From positions 310 to 17,128 of the forward strand of contig FR878725.1 of the NCBI GenBank assembly GCA_000434535.1: a stretch of DNA of 16,819 bases, read 5' to 3'. The DNA is from Collinsella sp. CAG:166 (GTDB lineage: Bacteria > Actinomycetota > Coriobacteriia > Coriobacteriales > Coriobacteriaceae). The notes under the pieces are model-generated. The model was not told the DNA's origin. It saw only the letters and a program-made list of their open reading frames with translations, and did no database searches. Positions 1-9,540 of this stretch are shown here, one piece after another. Position numbers and translations under genes: made by a program. Positions within the stretch are counted from its first letter, which is position 1; each line of letters begins with the position of its first letter.

Positions 1-73
1 GGGCCGGGGTGCCTGCCTTGTTTTGAGAAGTTCGCGGAGCCCACTTTTCAAAACAAGGCAGGCACCCCGGCCC
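1..73. repeat. Long near-perfect inverted repeat (hairpin)
   Basis: A 26-nt arm at 1-26 is exactly complementary to 48-73. Pairing continues inward as 28-31 with 43-46 after one G/T mismatch (27:47), leaving an 11-nt loop. The arm contains GGGGTGCCTGCCTTGTTTTG. The structure lies 55 nt past the stop of the LacI-type gene, so it could act as its terminator, but no T-tract is visible on the minus strand before the window ends. The arm is longer and more perfect than most terminators, so a dispersed repeat or small mobile element is an alternative. The left arm may extend beyond the window. Confidence 0.7.
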
Positions 74-127
74 CGCCGGCAAATAGCGGACACTCCGCAT
101 GCAATCTATGCAAACAAACAAGTACGC

Positions 128-1156
128 TTAGCTACATTCGGTAAGCTCGAGCACGCTGCCCTTAACGATAAGCGCCGGCTCCAGGACGACCTCTTCGGCA
201 CGCCTGCCGCCCCTACCGGCAAGACGCTTGGACATGCAGCCAAAAGCATGCTCCGCAAGGACACCAGGATCCTGCTCAATCGCGGTCAGCGCCGGCTCAA
301 AGAGAACGTCGGCCGCCGAGTTGTCATAGCTCACCACCGAGATATCGCCCGGGATGCTCTTCCCCATCTCGTGCAAGCGCTTGAGCAGACCGAGGGCGAT
401 GTTATCCGAACTTGCGAACACAGCGGTGGCATCAGTTGCGAGCACCGCCTCCGAGGCCTCATAGGCACTCGGAATGTAGTACTCGCTCTCAAACTCCAAA
501 CGTGCGTCGATAGGCAGGCCAACCTCGCGCAGCGCGCGCTCATAGCCGGCAAGTCGCTTACGCCCCGTATTGGAACGGCGCGCGTTAACCAAGCAGGCAA
601 TGCGACGGTGGCCCTGCTCGATCAGATAGCGAGTGGCCATGTAGCCACCCATCTCGTGGTCGAACATCACCTTGTCGCACTCGAGCCCCTCAATGGCACG
701 GTCGACCATCACGGCAGGGATAGGCAGATGGCTGACTTCTTCGCGCAGGGCGCGGTCGTCGGAGAACTCGTCGCCCACAACCAGGAAGACACCATCAACG
801 CCGCGCGTTACCAGCTGGCGCAGCAGCTCCAGATCGTCGTCGGCACTTCCACCCGAGCTGGTAATGAAGAGCGCATAGCCGTCCTCGCGGCAGCGCTTTT
901 CCAGGCTACCGGCGAGCGAGGCAAAAAAGCGGCTCTCGATGTTAGGGACGATAAGGCCCAGCGTGCGCGACTCGCGCATGACCAGACTACGCGCAATCTG
1001 ATTAGGAACATAGTGGTTGCGCGCCGCAACCTCCTTGATGAGCTTGCGGTTTTCTTCCGAGATGCGACAGGGCCGATTATTGAGAACAAGCGAGACTGAC
1101 GAGGGGGAAAGCCCCACCTCCTGGGCAATCTGCTTGAGGGTGACTTTGTTGGCCAT
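128..1156 (-). CDS. LacI-family transcriptional regulator
   Basis: A 342-residue DNA-binding repressor or activator with the standard LacI layout. The N-terminal helix-turn-helix (VTLKQIAQEVGLSPSSVSLV, about residues 5-24) is followed by the hinge pattern YVPNQIARSL. A periplasmic-binding-protein-like effector domain then begins at TLGLIVPNIES. Its C-terminal lobe carries the usual SSDNIALGLL and ISVVSYDN blocks. The start at 1156 is chosen because the HTH begins immediately after it and AAGGAG lies about 6 nt upstream; the open frame extends further upstream but has no homology-like content. The gene is divergent from murB and has no sugar gene next to it in the window, so its target and ligand cannot be inferred. 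Family assignment is secure; specificity is unknown. Confidence 0.93.
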   Translation of the reverse strand: MANKVTLKQIAQEVGLSPSSVSLVLNNRPCRISEENRKLIKEVAARNHYVPNQIARSLVMRESRTLGLIVPNIESRFFASLAGSLEKRCREDGYALFITSSGGSADDDLELLRQLVTRGVDGVFLVVGDEFSDDRALREEVSHLPIPAVMVDRAIEGLECDKVMFDHEMGGYMATRYLIEQGHRRIACLVNARRSNTGRKRLAGYERALREVGLPIDARLEFESEYYIPSAYEASEAVLATDATAVFASSDNIALGLLKRLHEMGKSIPGDISVVSYDNSAADVLFEPALTAIEQDPGVLAEHAFGCMSKRLAGRGGRRAEEVVLEPALIVKGSVLELTECS

Positions 1157-1191
1157 CTCGCTCCTTCCAGGTTTACGCGCAATCTCTTGAA

Positions 1192-1197
1192 AGTATA
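1192..1197 (-). promoter_or_regulatory. Candidate -10 box for the LacI-type gene
   Basis: On the minus strand this reads TATACT, about 35 nt upstream of the chosen start codon, which gives a short leader. No good -35 match is seen at 16-18 nt spacing. The assignment rests on the -10 sequence and its position alone. Confidence 0.4.
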
Positions 1198-1290
1198 GCG
1201 ACCGCCCCTCTACCTCGGTGATAAACACTTTACCAATCCGGTAGACGGCTGTTTTATCGCCGCCAGCGCACCAAATCCGTCCGGGTGGGG

Positions 1291-1296
1291 TATATT
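1291..1296 (+). promoter_or_regulatory. Candidate -10 box for murB
   Basis: TATATT lies 44 nt upstream of the chosen murB start, in the 183-nt divergent region shared with the LacI-type gene. There is no convincing -35 element. If this is the promoter, the longer murB frame that starts at 1295 would begin inside it, which supports the start at 1340. Confidence 0.35.
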
Positions 1297-1339
1297 GCAA
1301 TCGATTGATGACAACGACCACCAAAAGGCGGATATTCGT

Positions 1340-2302
1340 ATGCACGAGAACGACTTTTTTAACGAGGACCTGCTGTGCGCGCTTGCTGGCGTTGCCGGCG
1401 AGGACAACGTGCTGATGAGCGAGCCCATGCGCGAGCACACCACGTTTAAGATCGGCGGCCCGGCCGACGTCTTTGTCACGCCCGATACCGAGCAGGGCCT
1501 CGTCGCCACGCTCGATACCTGCTATCGCTGCGATCTGCCCCTCACCATCGTGGGCAACGGCTCCGACCTGCTCGTCGGCGACAAGGGTATCCGCGGCGTC
1601 GTCGTGGCGTTGGGCGAAGGCCTCTCCGACATTACGGTCGACGGTACGCACGTCACGGCGGCGGCCGGCGCCTTGCTTTCCGATGTTGCCGCTGCGGCAG
1701 CCGAGGCCGGTCTCACCGGCATGGAGCCCATCTCGGGCATCCCCGGATCGGTCGGCGGCGCCTGCTACATGAACGCCGGTGCCTACGGTGCCTGCATGGC
1801 CGATGTGCTAGAGTCCGTGCGCGTCTACAAACCCGCTCGCCAGCTCGACGACGGCACCCGCGGCAGCGGCAATATCATTGAGTTCGATGTCAATGAGCTC
1901 AACCTGGGCTATCGCAAGAGCCGCATTGCCGACGACGGCTTCATCGTGCTTTCGGCCACCTTCAATCTCGCTCCGGGCAACGCCGCGATGATCAAGGCCG
2001 ACATGGACGACTACCGCCAGCGCCGCGAGGACAAGCAGCCGCTCGACATGCCGAGTGCCGGCTCCACCTTCAAGCGCCCCGAGGGCTACTTTGCCGGCAA
2101 GCTCATCATGGATGCCGGCCTGCGAGGACACGCCGTTGGCGGCGCGCAGGTAAGCGAAAAGCACTGCGGCTTTATCGTCAACGCCGACCACGCCACCGCC
2201 GCCGACGTCGACGAACTCATCCGCCACATCCAGGCAACCGTCAAAGACCAATTCAACGTAGACCTAGAACCCGAAGTCCACCGAGTAGGCGAATTTTTAT
2301 AA
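1340..2302 (+). CDS. murB: UDP-N-acetylenolpyruvoylglucosamine reductase MurB
   Basis: A cytosolic FAD enzyme that reduces UDP-GlcNAc-enolpyruvate with NADPH to UDP-N-acetylmuramic acid, an early step of peptidoglycan synthesis. The 320-residue product has the family blocks in order: TTFKIGGPAD near the N-terminus, the FAD-binding GNGSDLLV (about 72-79), GMEPISGIPGSVGG (about 107-120), LGYRKSR (about 179-185), SAGSTFKRP with the catalytic-type Ser (about 229-237), and the C-terminal EPEVHRVG with the acidic residue. The start at 1340 fits the family N-terminus and has an AAGGCGG-type ribosome site upstream; a start at 1295 would add 15 residues without support. It is monocistronic and ends at a hairpin terminator. 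Confidence 0.97.
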   Translation: MHENDFFNEDLLCALAGVAGEDNVLMSEPMREHTTFKIGGPADVFVTPDTEQGLVATLDTCYRCDLPLTIVGNGSDLLVGDKGIRGVVVALGEGLSDITVDGTHVTAAAGALLSDVAAAAAEAGLTGMEPISGIPGSVGGACYMNAGAYGACMADVLESVRVYKPARQLDDGTRGSGNIIEFDVNELNLGYRKSRIADDGFIVLSATFNLAPGNAAMIKADMDDYRQRREDKQPLDMPSAGSTFKRPEGYFAGKLIMDAGLRGHAVGGAQVSEKHCGFIVNADHATAADVDELIRHIQATVKDQFNVDLEPEVHRVGEFL

Positions 2303-2305
2303 AAA

Positions 2306-2327
2306 GAAGGCCCCGAAAGGGGCCTTC
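2306..2327. terminator. Bidirectional rho-independent terminator between murB and the peptidase gene
   Basis: A 9-bp perfect GC-rich stem (GAAGGCCCC / GGGGCCTTC) closes a GAAA tetraloop four nt after the murB stop. On the minus strand the stem is followed by TTTTT, so it is a good terminator for the convergent peptidase transcript. On the plus strand the tail is only ATATTTATT, so murB termination is plausible but weaker. Confidence 0.8.
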
Positions 2328-2382
2328 ACCATATTTATTCAGATAACCCAGTCCGGTGTGTCGCGCTCAGGACCCGAGAGGG

Positions 2383-2507
2383 CCGGAACAGTCCGAGAGG
2401 CATAAGGTTGATCGCGAGTTCCGCACGAGCCGGAGAGCACTTAATGTGCTCTCCGTGCGAGCAGGACTGCCCGAGCAGGCAACCTTATGCCTCTCGGACT
2501 GTCCCGG
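2383..2507. repeat. Nested inverted-repeat element of about 125 nt
   Basis: The outer arms are 2389-2410 and 2480-2501, a 22-bp perfect match containing GTCCGAGAGGCATAAGGTTG. They extend to 2383/2507 with one mismatch. Inside is a second stem, 2432-2440 with 2446-2454 (GGAGAGCAC / GTGCTCTCC), around a TTAAT loop, with flanking CGCAC/GTGCG pairing. GAGCAGG occurs twice on the right side (2459 and 2473). It carries no usable open frame. It lies between convergent genes, upstream of the terminator for the minus strand. A small non-autonomous mobile element or a structured RNA are both possible; I do not recognise the family. No clear target-site duplication is seen. Confidence 0.75.
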
Positions 2508-2519
2508 ACCAAGCCGCAG

Positions 2520-3710
2520 TTACGACAGCGCAATACCGCCAAGCCAGCCCCAACGCACGCCAGAGCCAGTGCCATAGAAGCTAATAAACGAATCAAGCGA
2601 CTTAGACGTAATGGCGCCCTCGTTGCTCATAACGATGCCGCCGCCAACGTAGATACCCACATGACCGTAGATAAGGCCCGGAGCACCCGTGCCGCTGTGC
2701 GAGGAATCGGCCACGATCATGCCCACCTGCAGCGCCGAGCGGTCGGAGCTATAGCACCATGCGTTAAACATATCGCACGCGTTACCGCCAAAGTAGCCAA
2801 CGCCGGCGTTACGGAAGACATTGGTAACCCACGCCGCGCACCAGTTCTGGCCCGGCGAAGGCGTGGAGTAGCACGCGTTGACGACGGCCTGCTGTTTGCC
2901 CGAGCCGGCATTCTGTTGCGGGGTTCCGGGCGCATACGATCCGCCACCCGAGTAGGAATTGTTCTTGTTCGCGGCGGCAGCGGCAGCGGCAGCCTTCCTA
3001 GCGGCCTCCTCAGCCTGGGCGGCAGCGAGGATCTCGGAATCGCGCTGAGCCATGAGCTCCTTGACGTCGTCGGAAAGACCGTTCAGCACGGTCTGGACTT
3101 CTTGCTGCTTGGCCTGCATATCCTGCATCTGAGCCGTCTGCTGGTCCTTGAGTTTTTCCAGGTCGGCCTTTTGTGCTTCGAGCTCGGTCTTCTGTGCGTC
3201 GAGCTCTTCCCGGATGGTCTGAATGTCCTCGATGGCATCGCGGTCGCTCTTGTTGATCTTCTCAACGTAATGCGCGTTGGCGACGAGTTCCTCAAACGAG
3301 CCAGAGGCCAGCAGCAGCGACAGGATGTTCGTGCCGCCGGACTTGTAGCTGGCGGCCACGCGATCGGAAAGGTCGTTGCGCTTCTTCTTGAGCTCGGCCT
3401 TCTTTTCATCGATCTGGGCCTGCGTGTCGTCAATCTTGCCCTGGACATTCTCGATGTCGTTGAGGGTCTGGGCATTCTTGTTGGCCAGCGCCGCATACTC
3501 ATTTGCGATGCTGTCGAGCTGGGCCTGAACCTCGTCGAGCTGGGCCTGGGCAGCATTCAGTTTATCGGTGGTTTCTTTGGAAGCCTCCGCCGCACGGGCG
3601 CGAGCGGGCAGGCCAAAAAGAACTGCCGCAGAAGCGGCGCCGAACAGGGCCTTGAGGGCAGTGCGGCGCGAGAGCTCCTGGGAAAGGATGAAATCGCTGT
3701 TTGGTGACAT
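2520..3710 (-). CDS. Tat-exported coiled-coil protein with C-terminal NlpC/P60- or CHAP-like cysteine peptidase domain
   Basis: The 396-residue product is probably a secreted peptidoglycan hydrolase or cell-separation factor. Residues 14-20 (SRRTALK) followed by a hydrophobic stretch and ARARA-AEA near residue 40 form a twin-arginine-type signal. Residues about 42-240 are heptad-like and rich in Gln, Glu, Lys and Ala, similar in layout to the coiled-coil regions of PcsB/CwlO-type hydrolases, and are followed by an Ala-run and a Gly/Ser/Pro linker. The C-terminal domain has the likely nucleophile Cys291 in NWCAAWVTNVF and His350 in YGHVGIYVGG, with Glu364 (SNEG) a possible third residue. The start at 3710 has GGAG about 8 nt upstream. 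It is divergent from galE and convergent with murB. The fold class is inferred; substrate specificity is not shown. Confidence 0.85.
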   Translation of the reverse strand: MSPNSDFILSQELSRRTALKALFGAASAAVLFGLPARARAAEASKETTDKLNAAQAQLDEVQAQLDSIANEYAALANKNAQTLNDIENVQGKIDDTQAQIDEKKAELKKKRNDLSDRVAASYKSGGTNILSLLLASGSFEELVANAHYVEKINKSDRDAIEDIQTIREELDAQKTELEAQKADLEKLKDQQTAQMQDMQAKQQEVQTVLNGLSDDVKELMAQRDSEILAAAQAEEAARKAAAAAAAANKNNSYSGGGSYAPGTPQQNAGSGKQQAVVNACYSTPSPGQNWCAAWVTNVFRNAGVGYFGGNACDMFNAWCYSSDRSALQVGMIVADSSHSGTGAPGLIYGHVGIYVGGGIVMSNEGAITSKSLDSFISFYGTGSGVRWGWLGGIALS

Positions 3711-3934
3711 ATGTACTCCGTTACATGTTTATTTATATGTCGCTCAACTCATACATATTAGCGTACATATGGCGCGTCCCGACGATTTCCACGAACGGCA
3801 AGAAACTACAAGGTCAGCGGCTCGTAAGCAAATGCCAAAGATCAGGTTATGCGTACGCAAGCTCTTCTGATGAGTACGTTAGCACAATCCTCTGCTTTTC
3901 CTACAGCGCACGATTTGGGCGTCCCTGCCTGCGC

Positions 3935-3940
3935 TATACT
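3935..3940 (+). promoter_or_regulatory. Candidate -10 box for galE
   Basis: TATACT lies 38 nt upstream of the galE start, the best -10 match in the 267-nt region shared with the divergent peptidase gene. A clear -35 is missing (GATTTG at 17-nt spacing is poor). The rest of 3711-3977 is AT-rich at the peptidase side, with a minus-strand TATAAA near 3732 as a weak candidate promoter for that gene; I see no RNA gene there. Confidence 0.45.
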
Positions 3941-3977
3941 CCCGTGAAGAAGTGTTCCTGATTCGATAGGAGACTAC

Positions 3978-5039
3978 ATGTCCAAAGCACTCGACCCCAA
4001 AGACACCTGCGTCCTCGTTACCGGTGGCGCCGGTTTTATCGGCTCGCACACCGTCGTTCAGCTGCTCGAGGGTGGCTACCAGGTCGTCATCGTCGATGAT
4101 CTCTCCAACTCCAGCGCCGTCGCCGTCGACCGCGTCAAGACCATCGTGGGCGACGAGGCCGCCAAGAACCTCACCTTCTACGAGGCCAACGTGCTCGACC
4201 GCGATGCGATGAACAAGATCTTCGATACCCATCAGATCGACCGTGTCATCCACTTTGCCGGCTTTAAGGCCGTCGGCGAGTCGGTGAGCAAGCCCGTCGA
4301 GTACTATCACAACAACATCGAGAACACCCTGGTGCTCATCGACGTCATGCGCAACCATGGCTGCAAGTCCATCATCTTCTCGAGCTCCTCGACCGTCTAC
4401 GGCGACCCGGACAACCCGCCCGTCACCGAGGAGGATCCTAAGAAGCCCGCGACCAACCCCTATGGTTGGACCAAGTGGATGATCGAGCAGATCCTTATGG
4501 ACGTCCACACCGCCGACCCCGAGTGGGACGTCGTGCTGCTCCGTTACTTCAACCCCATTGGCGCTCATCCGTCGGGCCTGATCGGCGAGGACCCCAAGGG
4601 CATCCCCAACAACCTGGTGCCTTATGTCGCCCAGGTCGCCGTGGGCAAGCTCGAGGCCGTTCAGGTCTTTGGCAACGACTACCCCACCCCCGACGGCACC
4701 GGCGTGCGCGACTACATCCACGTGTGCGATCTGGCCTCTGGTCACGTTGCCGCCCTTAACTGGATGAACGGCAAAACCGGCGTCGAGATCTTTAACCTGG
4801 GCACCGGCACCGGCACCTCGGTACTCGAGGTCGTTGCCGCCTTCTCCAAGGCTTGTGGCAAGGAGCTGCCCTATGTGATCCGCGAGCGCCGCGCCGGCGA
4901 CATCGCTGCCAACTGGTGCGATGCCTCCAAGGCCGAGCGCATGATGGGCTGGAAGGCCCAGTACGACATCGCGGACATGTGCCGCGATAGCTGGAACTGG
5001 CAGAGCCACAACCCCAACGGCTTCGCCGACGCCGAGTAG
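3978..5039 (+). CDS. galE: UDP-glucose 4-epimerase GalE
   Basis: A cytosolic NAD-dependent enzyme of the extended short-chain dehydrogenase family that interconverts UDP-glucose and UDP-galactose, serving galactose use and supply of UDP-galactose for surface polymers. The 353-residue product has the NAD-binding TGGAGFIGSH (about residues 15-24), the FSSSSTVYG block with the catalytic-type Ser near 137, and Tyr162 and Lys166 of the YxxxK motif in NPYGWTKW. RYFNPIGAHPSG and GTGVRDYIHVCDLA follow as in bacterial GalE. The start has TAGGAG about 7 nt upstream. It is a single-gene unit with its own promoter candidate and strong terminator; no Leloir-pathway partners are next to it. Confidence 0.97.
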   Translation: MSKALDPKDTCVLVTGGAGFIGSHTVVQLLEGGYQVVIVDDLSNSSAVAVDRVKTIVGDEAAKNLTFYEANVLDRDAMNKIFDTHQIDRVIHFAGFKAVGESVSKPVEYYHNNIENTLVLIDVMRNHGCKSIIFSSSSTVYGDPDNPPVTEEDPKKPATNPYGWTKWMIEQILMDVHTADPEWDVVLLRYFNPIGAHPSGLIGEDPKGIPNNLVPYVAQVAVGKLEAVQVFGNDYPTPDGTGVRDYIHVCDLASGHVAALNWMNGKTGVEIFNLGTGTGTSVLEVVAAFSKACGKELPYVIRERRAGDIAANWCDASKAERMMGWKAQYDIADMCRDSWNWQSHNPNGFADAE

Positions 5040-5061
5040 CAAAAACCTACATACCGCTCTT

Positions 5062-5097
5062 GCCCCGATCTCACGTTGTGAGGTCGGGGCTTTTTTT
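5062..5097 (+). terminator. Rho-independent terminator of galE
   Basis: A 13-bp stem (GCCCCGATCTCAC with GTGAGGTCGGGGC, one T:G pair) with a 3-nt loop is followed directly by seven T residues. It lies 22 nt after the galE stop. Confidence 0.93.
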
Positions 5098-5151
5098 CAT
5101 GGCATGTAACCATTCGCCGAAAATCGACCAACTTTTTTATCTTGCCTGTAC

Positions 5152-5163
5152 ATGTTTAAACAA
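5152..5163. promoter_or_regulatory. Operator-like palindrome upstream of malQ
   Basis: ATGTTTAAACAA matches the palindrome TTGTTTAAACAA at 11 of 12 positions. It lies just upstream of a -10-like TACAAT (5171-5176), so a bound protein would cover the promoter spacer. Four related sites lie upstream of the ABC operon and in the GntR/PTS divergent region. Binding is inferred from recurrence and position only. Confidence 0.5.
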
Positions 5164-5170
5164 CCTGTTT

Positions 5171-5176
5171 TACAAT
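5171..5176 (+). promoter_or_regulatory. Candidate -10 box for malQ
   Basis: TACAAT lies 86 nt upstream of the chosen malQ start, directly after the operator-like palindrome. No clear -35 is seen at 17-nt spacing (TTGCCT at 5142 is too far). A comparable TACAAT precedes the PTS gene. Confidence 0.4.
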
Positions 5177-5261
5177 AGGCGTATCGAATCAGAACATCGG
5201 TGGCGGACTGCACACCCATCGGCAGGCCGACCCCACAACAAGAAGGTTGGTGAGCGCATTC

Positions 5262-6767
5262 ATGGAGCGTGCAAGCGGCGTCCTCATGCCCGTCTCATCT
5301 CTGCCCGGACCATACGGAATCGGCGGCTTTGGCTGGAATGCCTACGACTTCGTCGATTTTCTCGCCTCGTGCAAACAACATTACTGGCAGATTCTGCCCC
5401 TTACGACGACCAGCTATGGCGATTCGCCCTATCAGTCGTTCTCGGCCCGCGCAGGCAACCCCAACTTTATCGACTTTGCCGAGCTTATCGAGACAGGGTA
5501 TCTGGAGCAGCGCGATATCGATGGCGTGTACCTGGGATCCGACCCCAGCAATGTTGACTACGGTGCTATCTTTGGCGGCCGCCGTCAGATTCTCGACCGC
5601 GCCGCCGAGCGCTTTGCTGCCGACAAGCCGGCCGATTTCGATGACTTTATCCAGGCCAACGAGGACTGGCTCATCCCCTACTGCGAGTTCATGACCGTCA
5701 AAGAGGAGTGCGGACTCAAGGCGTTTTGGGAGTGGCCCGCAGAACTGCGCACCCGCGGCGAAGCATCTGCCAAGGTCTGCGCCGCCCATCCCGCGCGCAT
5801 GCTCTACCACCAGATGACGCAGTATTTCTTCGACCGCCAATGGAGCCGCCTCAAGGCCTATGCCAACGAGCGCGACATTCTCATCATCGGCGACCTGCCC
5901 ATCTATGTCTCGCGTGACTCCGTCGAGATGTGGGCGACGCCTGAGCTCTTTAAGATCGACGCCGCCGGCAATCCCGTGAGCGTCGCCGGCACGCCGCCCG
6001 ACCAGTTCTCGGCCACCGGCCAGTACTGGGGCAACCCCATCTACGACTGGGACGCCATGGAGTCCGACGGCTTCTCCTGGTGGGAGGGCCGCATTCGCGC
6101 CGCCCTCGACATGTACGACGTCATCCGCCTGGATCACTTCCGCGGCTTCGAGGCCTATTGGGAGGTGCCGTTCTCCTCGCCCGATTCGTCCTACGGTTCG
6201 TGGACGCAGGGTCCCGGCCTCAAGTTCTTCAAGACGCTCGAGGAAAAGCTCGGCACGCTGCCCATCATCGCCGAGGACCTGGGCTTCCTCACCCCCGGCG
6301 TCATCGACATGCGCGACAACTCGGGCTTCCCCGGCATGAAGATCCTGCAGTTTGCCTTTGAGGGCACCAACTCGTACTACCTGCCGCATAACTACATCGC
6401 CAACACCGTCGCCTATGTGGGCACCCACGACAACGAGACGGCGCGCGGTTGGTTTGAGGGAACGGCCACCCCGCGTCAGCGCGAGCAGGCAGCCCTGTAC
6501 ACCCATCAGCAGGCCGGCGAACCCATGGCAGATGCACTCAATCGCACCATCGCCGCCAGCGTGAGCGACACGTGCATCTACACCATGCAGGACCTGCTCA
6601 ACTTGGGCAACGAGGCGCGCATCAACACCCCTGCCACGCTGGGCGGCAACTGGACCTGGCGCATGCTCGACGGCGCCATCACCCGCGAGCTCGAGCACAA
6701 ACTCACCGACTGGACCGAGACCTATTTCCGCATCCCGTCGGAAGCCGAAATCGAGCTTCCTCAATAG
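5262..6767 (+). CDS. malQ: 4-alpha-glucanotransferase (amylomaltase) MalQ
   Basis: A cytosolic GH77 enzyme that transfers glucan segments between malto-oligosaccharides and releases glucose, producing longer chains that glycogen/maltodextrin phosphorylase can attack. The 501-residue length is typical. Family blocks are complete: ASGVLMPVSSLPGPYGIG at the N-terminus, SPYQSFSARAGNP, GDLPIYVSRDS, and GTPPDQFSATGQYWGNP. The catalytic set is the nucleophile Asp291 in RLDHFRGF, acid/base Glu338 in IIAEDLG, and Asp390 in GTHDNE. The start ATG at 5262 has GGTGAG 7 nt upstream; TTG at 5247 and GTG at 5250 in frame are too close to the upstream AAGG. glgP follows 128 nt later. The operator-like site upstream suggests control by the alpha-glucoside regulator. 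Confidence 0.97.
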   Translation: MERASGVLMPVSSLPGPYGIGGFGWNAYDFVDFLASCKQHYWQILPLTTTSYGDSPYQSFSARAGNPNFIDFAELIETGYLEQRDIDGVYLGSDPSNVDYGAIFGGRRQILDRAAERFAADKPADFDDFIQANEDWLIPYCEFMTVKEECGLKAFWEWPAELRTRGEASAKVCAAHPARMLYHQMTQYFFDRQWSRLKAYANERDILIIGDLPIYVSRDSVEMWATPELFKIDAAGNPVSVAGTPPDQFSATGQYWGNPIYDWDAMESDGFSWWEGRIRAALDMYDVIRLDHFRGFEAYWEVPFSSPDSSYGSWTQGPGLKFFKTLEEKLGTLPIIAEDLGFLTPGVIDMRDNSGFPGMKILQFAFEGTNSYYLPHNYIANTVAYVGTHDNETARGWFEGTATPRQREQAALYTHQQAGEPMADALNRTIAASVSDTCIYTMQDLLNLGNEARINTPATLGGNWTWRMLDGAITRELEHKLTDWTETYFRIPSEAEIELPQ

Positions 6768-6815
6768 GAGCCACCGCGCCCGACCCCTCCCCACCGTGCG
6801 GACGCGCTTGCTTTT

Positions 6816-6849
6816 CCCGCGCGAGGCCACCCCAATCCCCTCGCGCGGG
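6816..6849. other. GC-rich hairpin in the malQ-glgP gap
   Basis: An 11-bp perfect stem (CCCGCGCGAGG / CCTCGCGCGGG) with a 12-nt loop is followed by CTTCTTAT rather than a T-run. It could be a weak terminator, an attenuator, or an mRNA-stabilising processing site between malQ and glgP. I see no convincing glgP promoter after it, which favours a shared transcript with partial readthrough. Confidence 0.6.
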
Positions 6850-6895
6850 CTTCTTATGAATTGCAGACATGAAACAACCCATCACAGGAGAAAAC

Positions 6896-9163
<2,268 letters not shown>

Positions 9164-9192
9164 TTTCACTTCCCTTACCCATCCTCTTGAGA

Positions 9193-9224
9193 AACGGAGT
9201 CGTGGCAACACGGCTCCGTTTTTT
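9193..9224 (+). terminator. Rho-independent terminator of glgP
   Basis: A 12-bp stem (AACGGAGTCGTG with CACGGCTCCGTT, one mismatch) around a GCAA loop, ending in six T residues, 30 nt after the glgP stop. Confidence 0.92.
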
Positions 9225-9264
9225 GTGCCCGCACGTTATCCTGTGACCCGACTCGACCGAAGAA

Positions 9265-9400
9265 TCTCGATCTGTAACAGCTACTCGGTAAAAACGGCCC
9301 CAGCTGTTACAGATTGAGACATACCGGCCCCTCCCCTTGGGTTTATCTCAATCTGTAACATCTAACGTCCGAAATCGGCCCTACCCGTTACAGATCGAGA
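9265..9400. repeat. Two tandem copies of a palindromic TCTCRATCTGTAAC element
   Basis: Four arms alternate in orientation: 9265-9282, its complement 9302-9319, 9346-9363, and complement 9387-9400. Each carries TCTC(G/A)ATCTGTAAC or its reverse. The first pair forms an 18-bp stem with one mismatch; the second forms 14 bp with one mismatch. Both loops contain a similar A-run followed by CGGCCC, so the unit of about 55 nt looks duplicated. There are no open frames and no T-tracts. It lies between the glgP terminator and the ABC-operon terminator, facing ends of convergent genes. The family is not one I can name. Confidence 0.8.
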
Positions 9401-9433
9401 CAAACGACCGGCCAGACAACCCCAACACAAAGA

Positions 9434-9472
9434 AAGGCTCCCCTCTCGCCCAGTGGACGGGAGGGGAGCCTT
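9434..9472 (-). terminator. Terminator of the sugar ABC operon
   Basis: A 15-bp stem (9434-9448 with 9458-9472, core AAGGCTCCCCTC / GAGGGGAGCCTT) with a 9-nt loop. Read on the minus strand it is followed by TCTTTG, a modest U-rich tail. It lies 69 nt after the stop of the ATPase gene. The rest of 9473-9540 holds nothing I recognise. Confidence 0.75.
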
Positions 9473-9540
9473 ATATGTGACCGCGGCAAAAGGATGGCAA
9501 TACCGCAGTCGCCCAAAGGGAGGGCCTGGATGCACCGGGC

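Noticed and set aside
1295..1339. Upstream extension of MurB from the ATG at 1295
   Set aside because: The extra 15 residues do not look like a MurB N-terminus, and the codons overlap a probable -10 box; the ATG at 1340 has a better-placed ribosome site.
1157..1651. N-terminal extension of the LacI-type protein into murB
   Set aside because: The helix-turn-helix starts right after the ATG at 1156, which has AAGGAG upstream; the extension is antisense to murB.
2356..2577. Small open frame over the nested inverted repeat
   Set aside because: Its codons simply cross both palindrome arms and it runs into the 3' end of the peptidase gene; there is no ribosome site and no recognisable protein.
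3879..5042. Minus-strand open frame opposite galE
   Set aside because: It mirrors galE, which has every GalE motif and a proper ribosome site; the antisense translation is low-complexity Val/Gly/Asp.
9265..9400. CRISPR array
   Set aside because: The repeats alternate in orientation and pair with each other, spacers are unequal and share sequence, and no cas genes are present.
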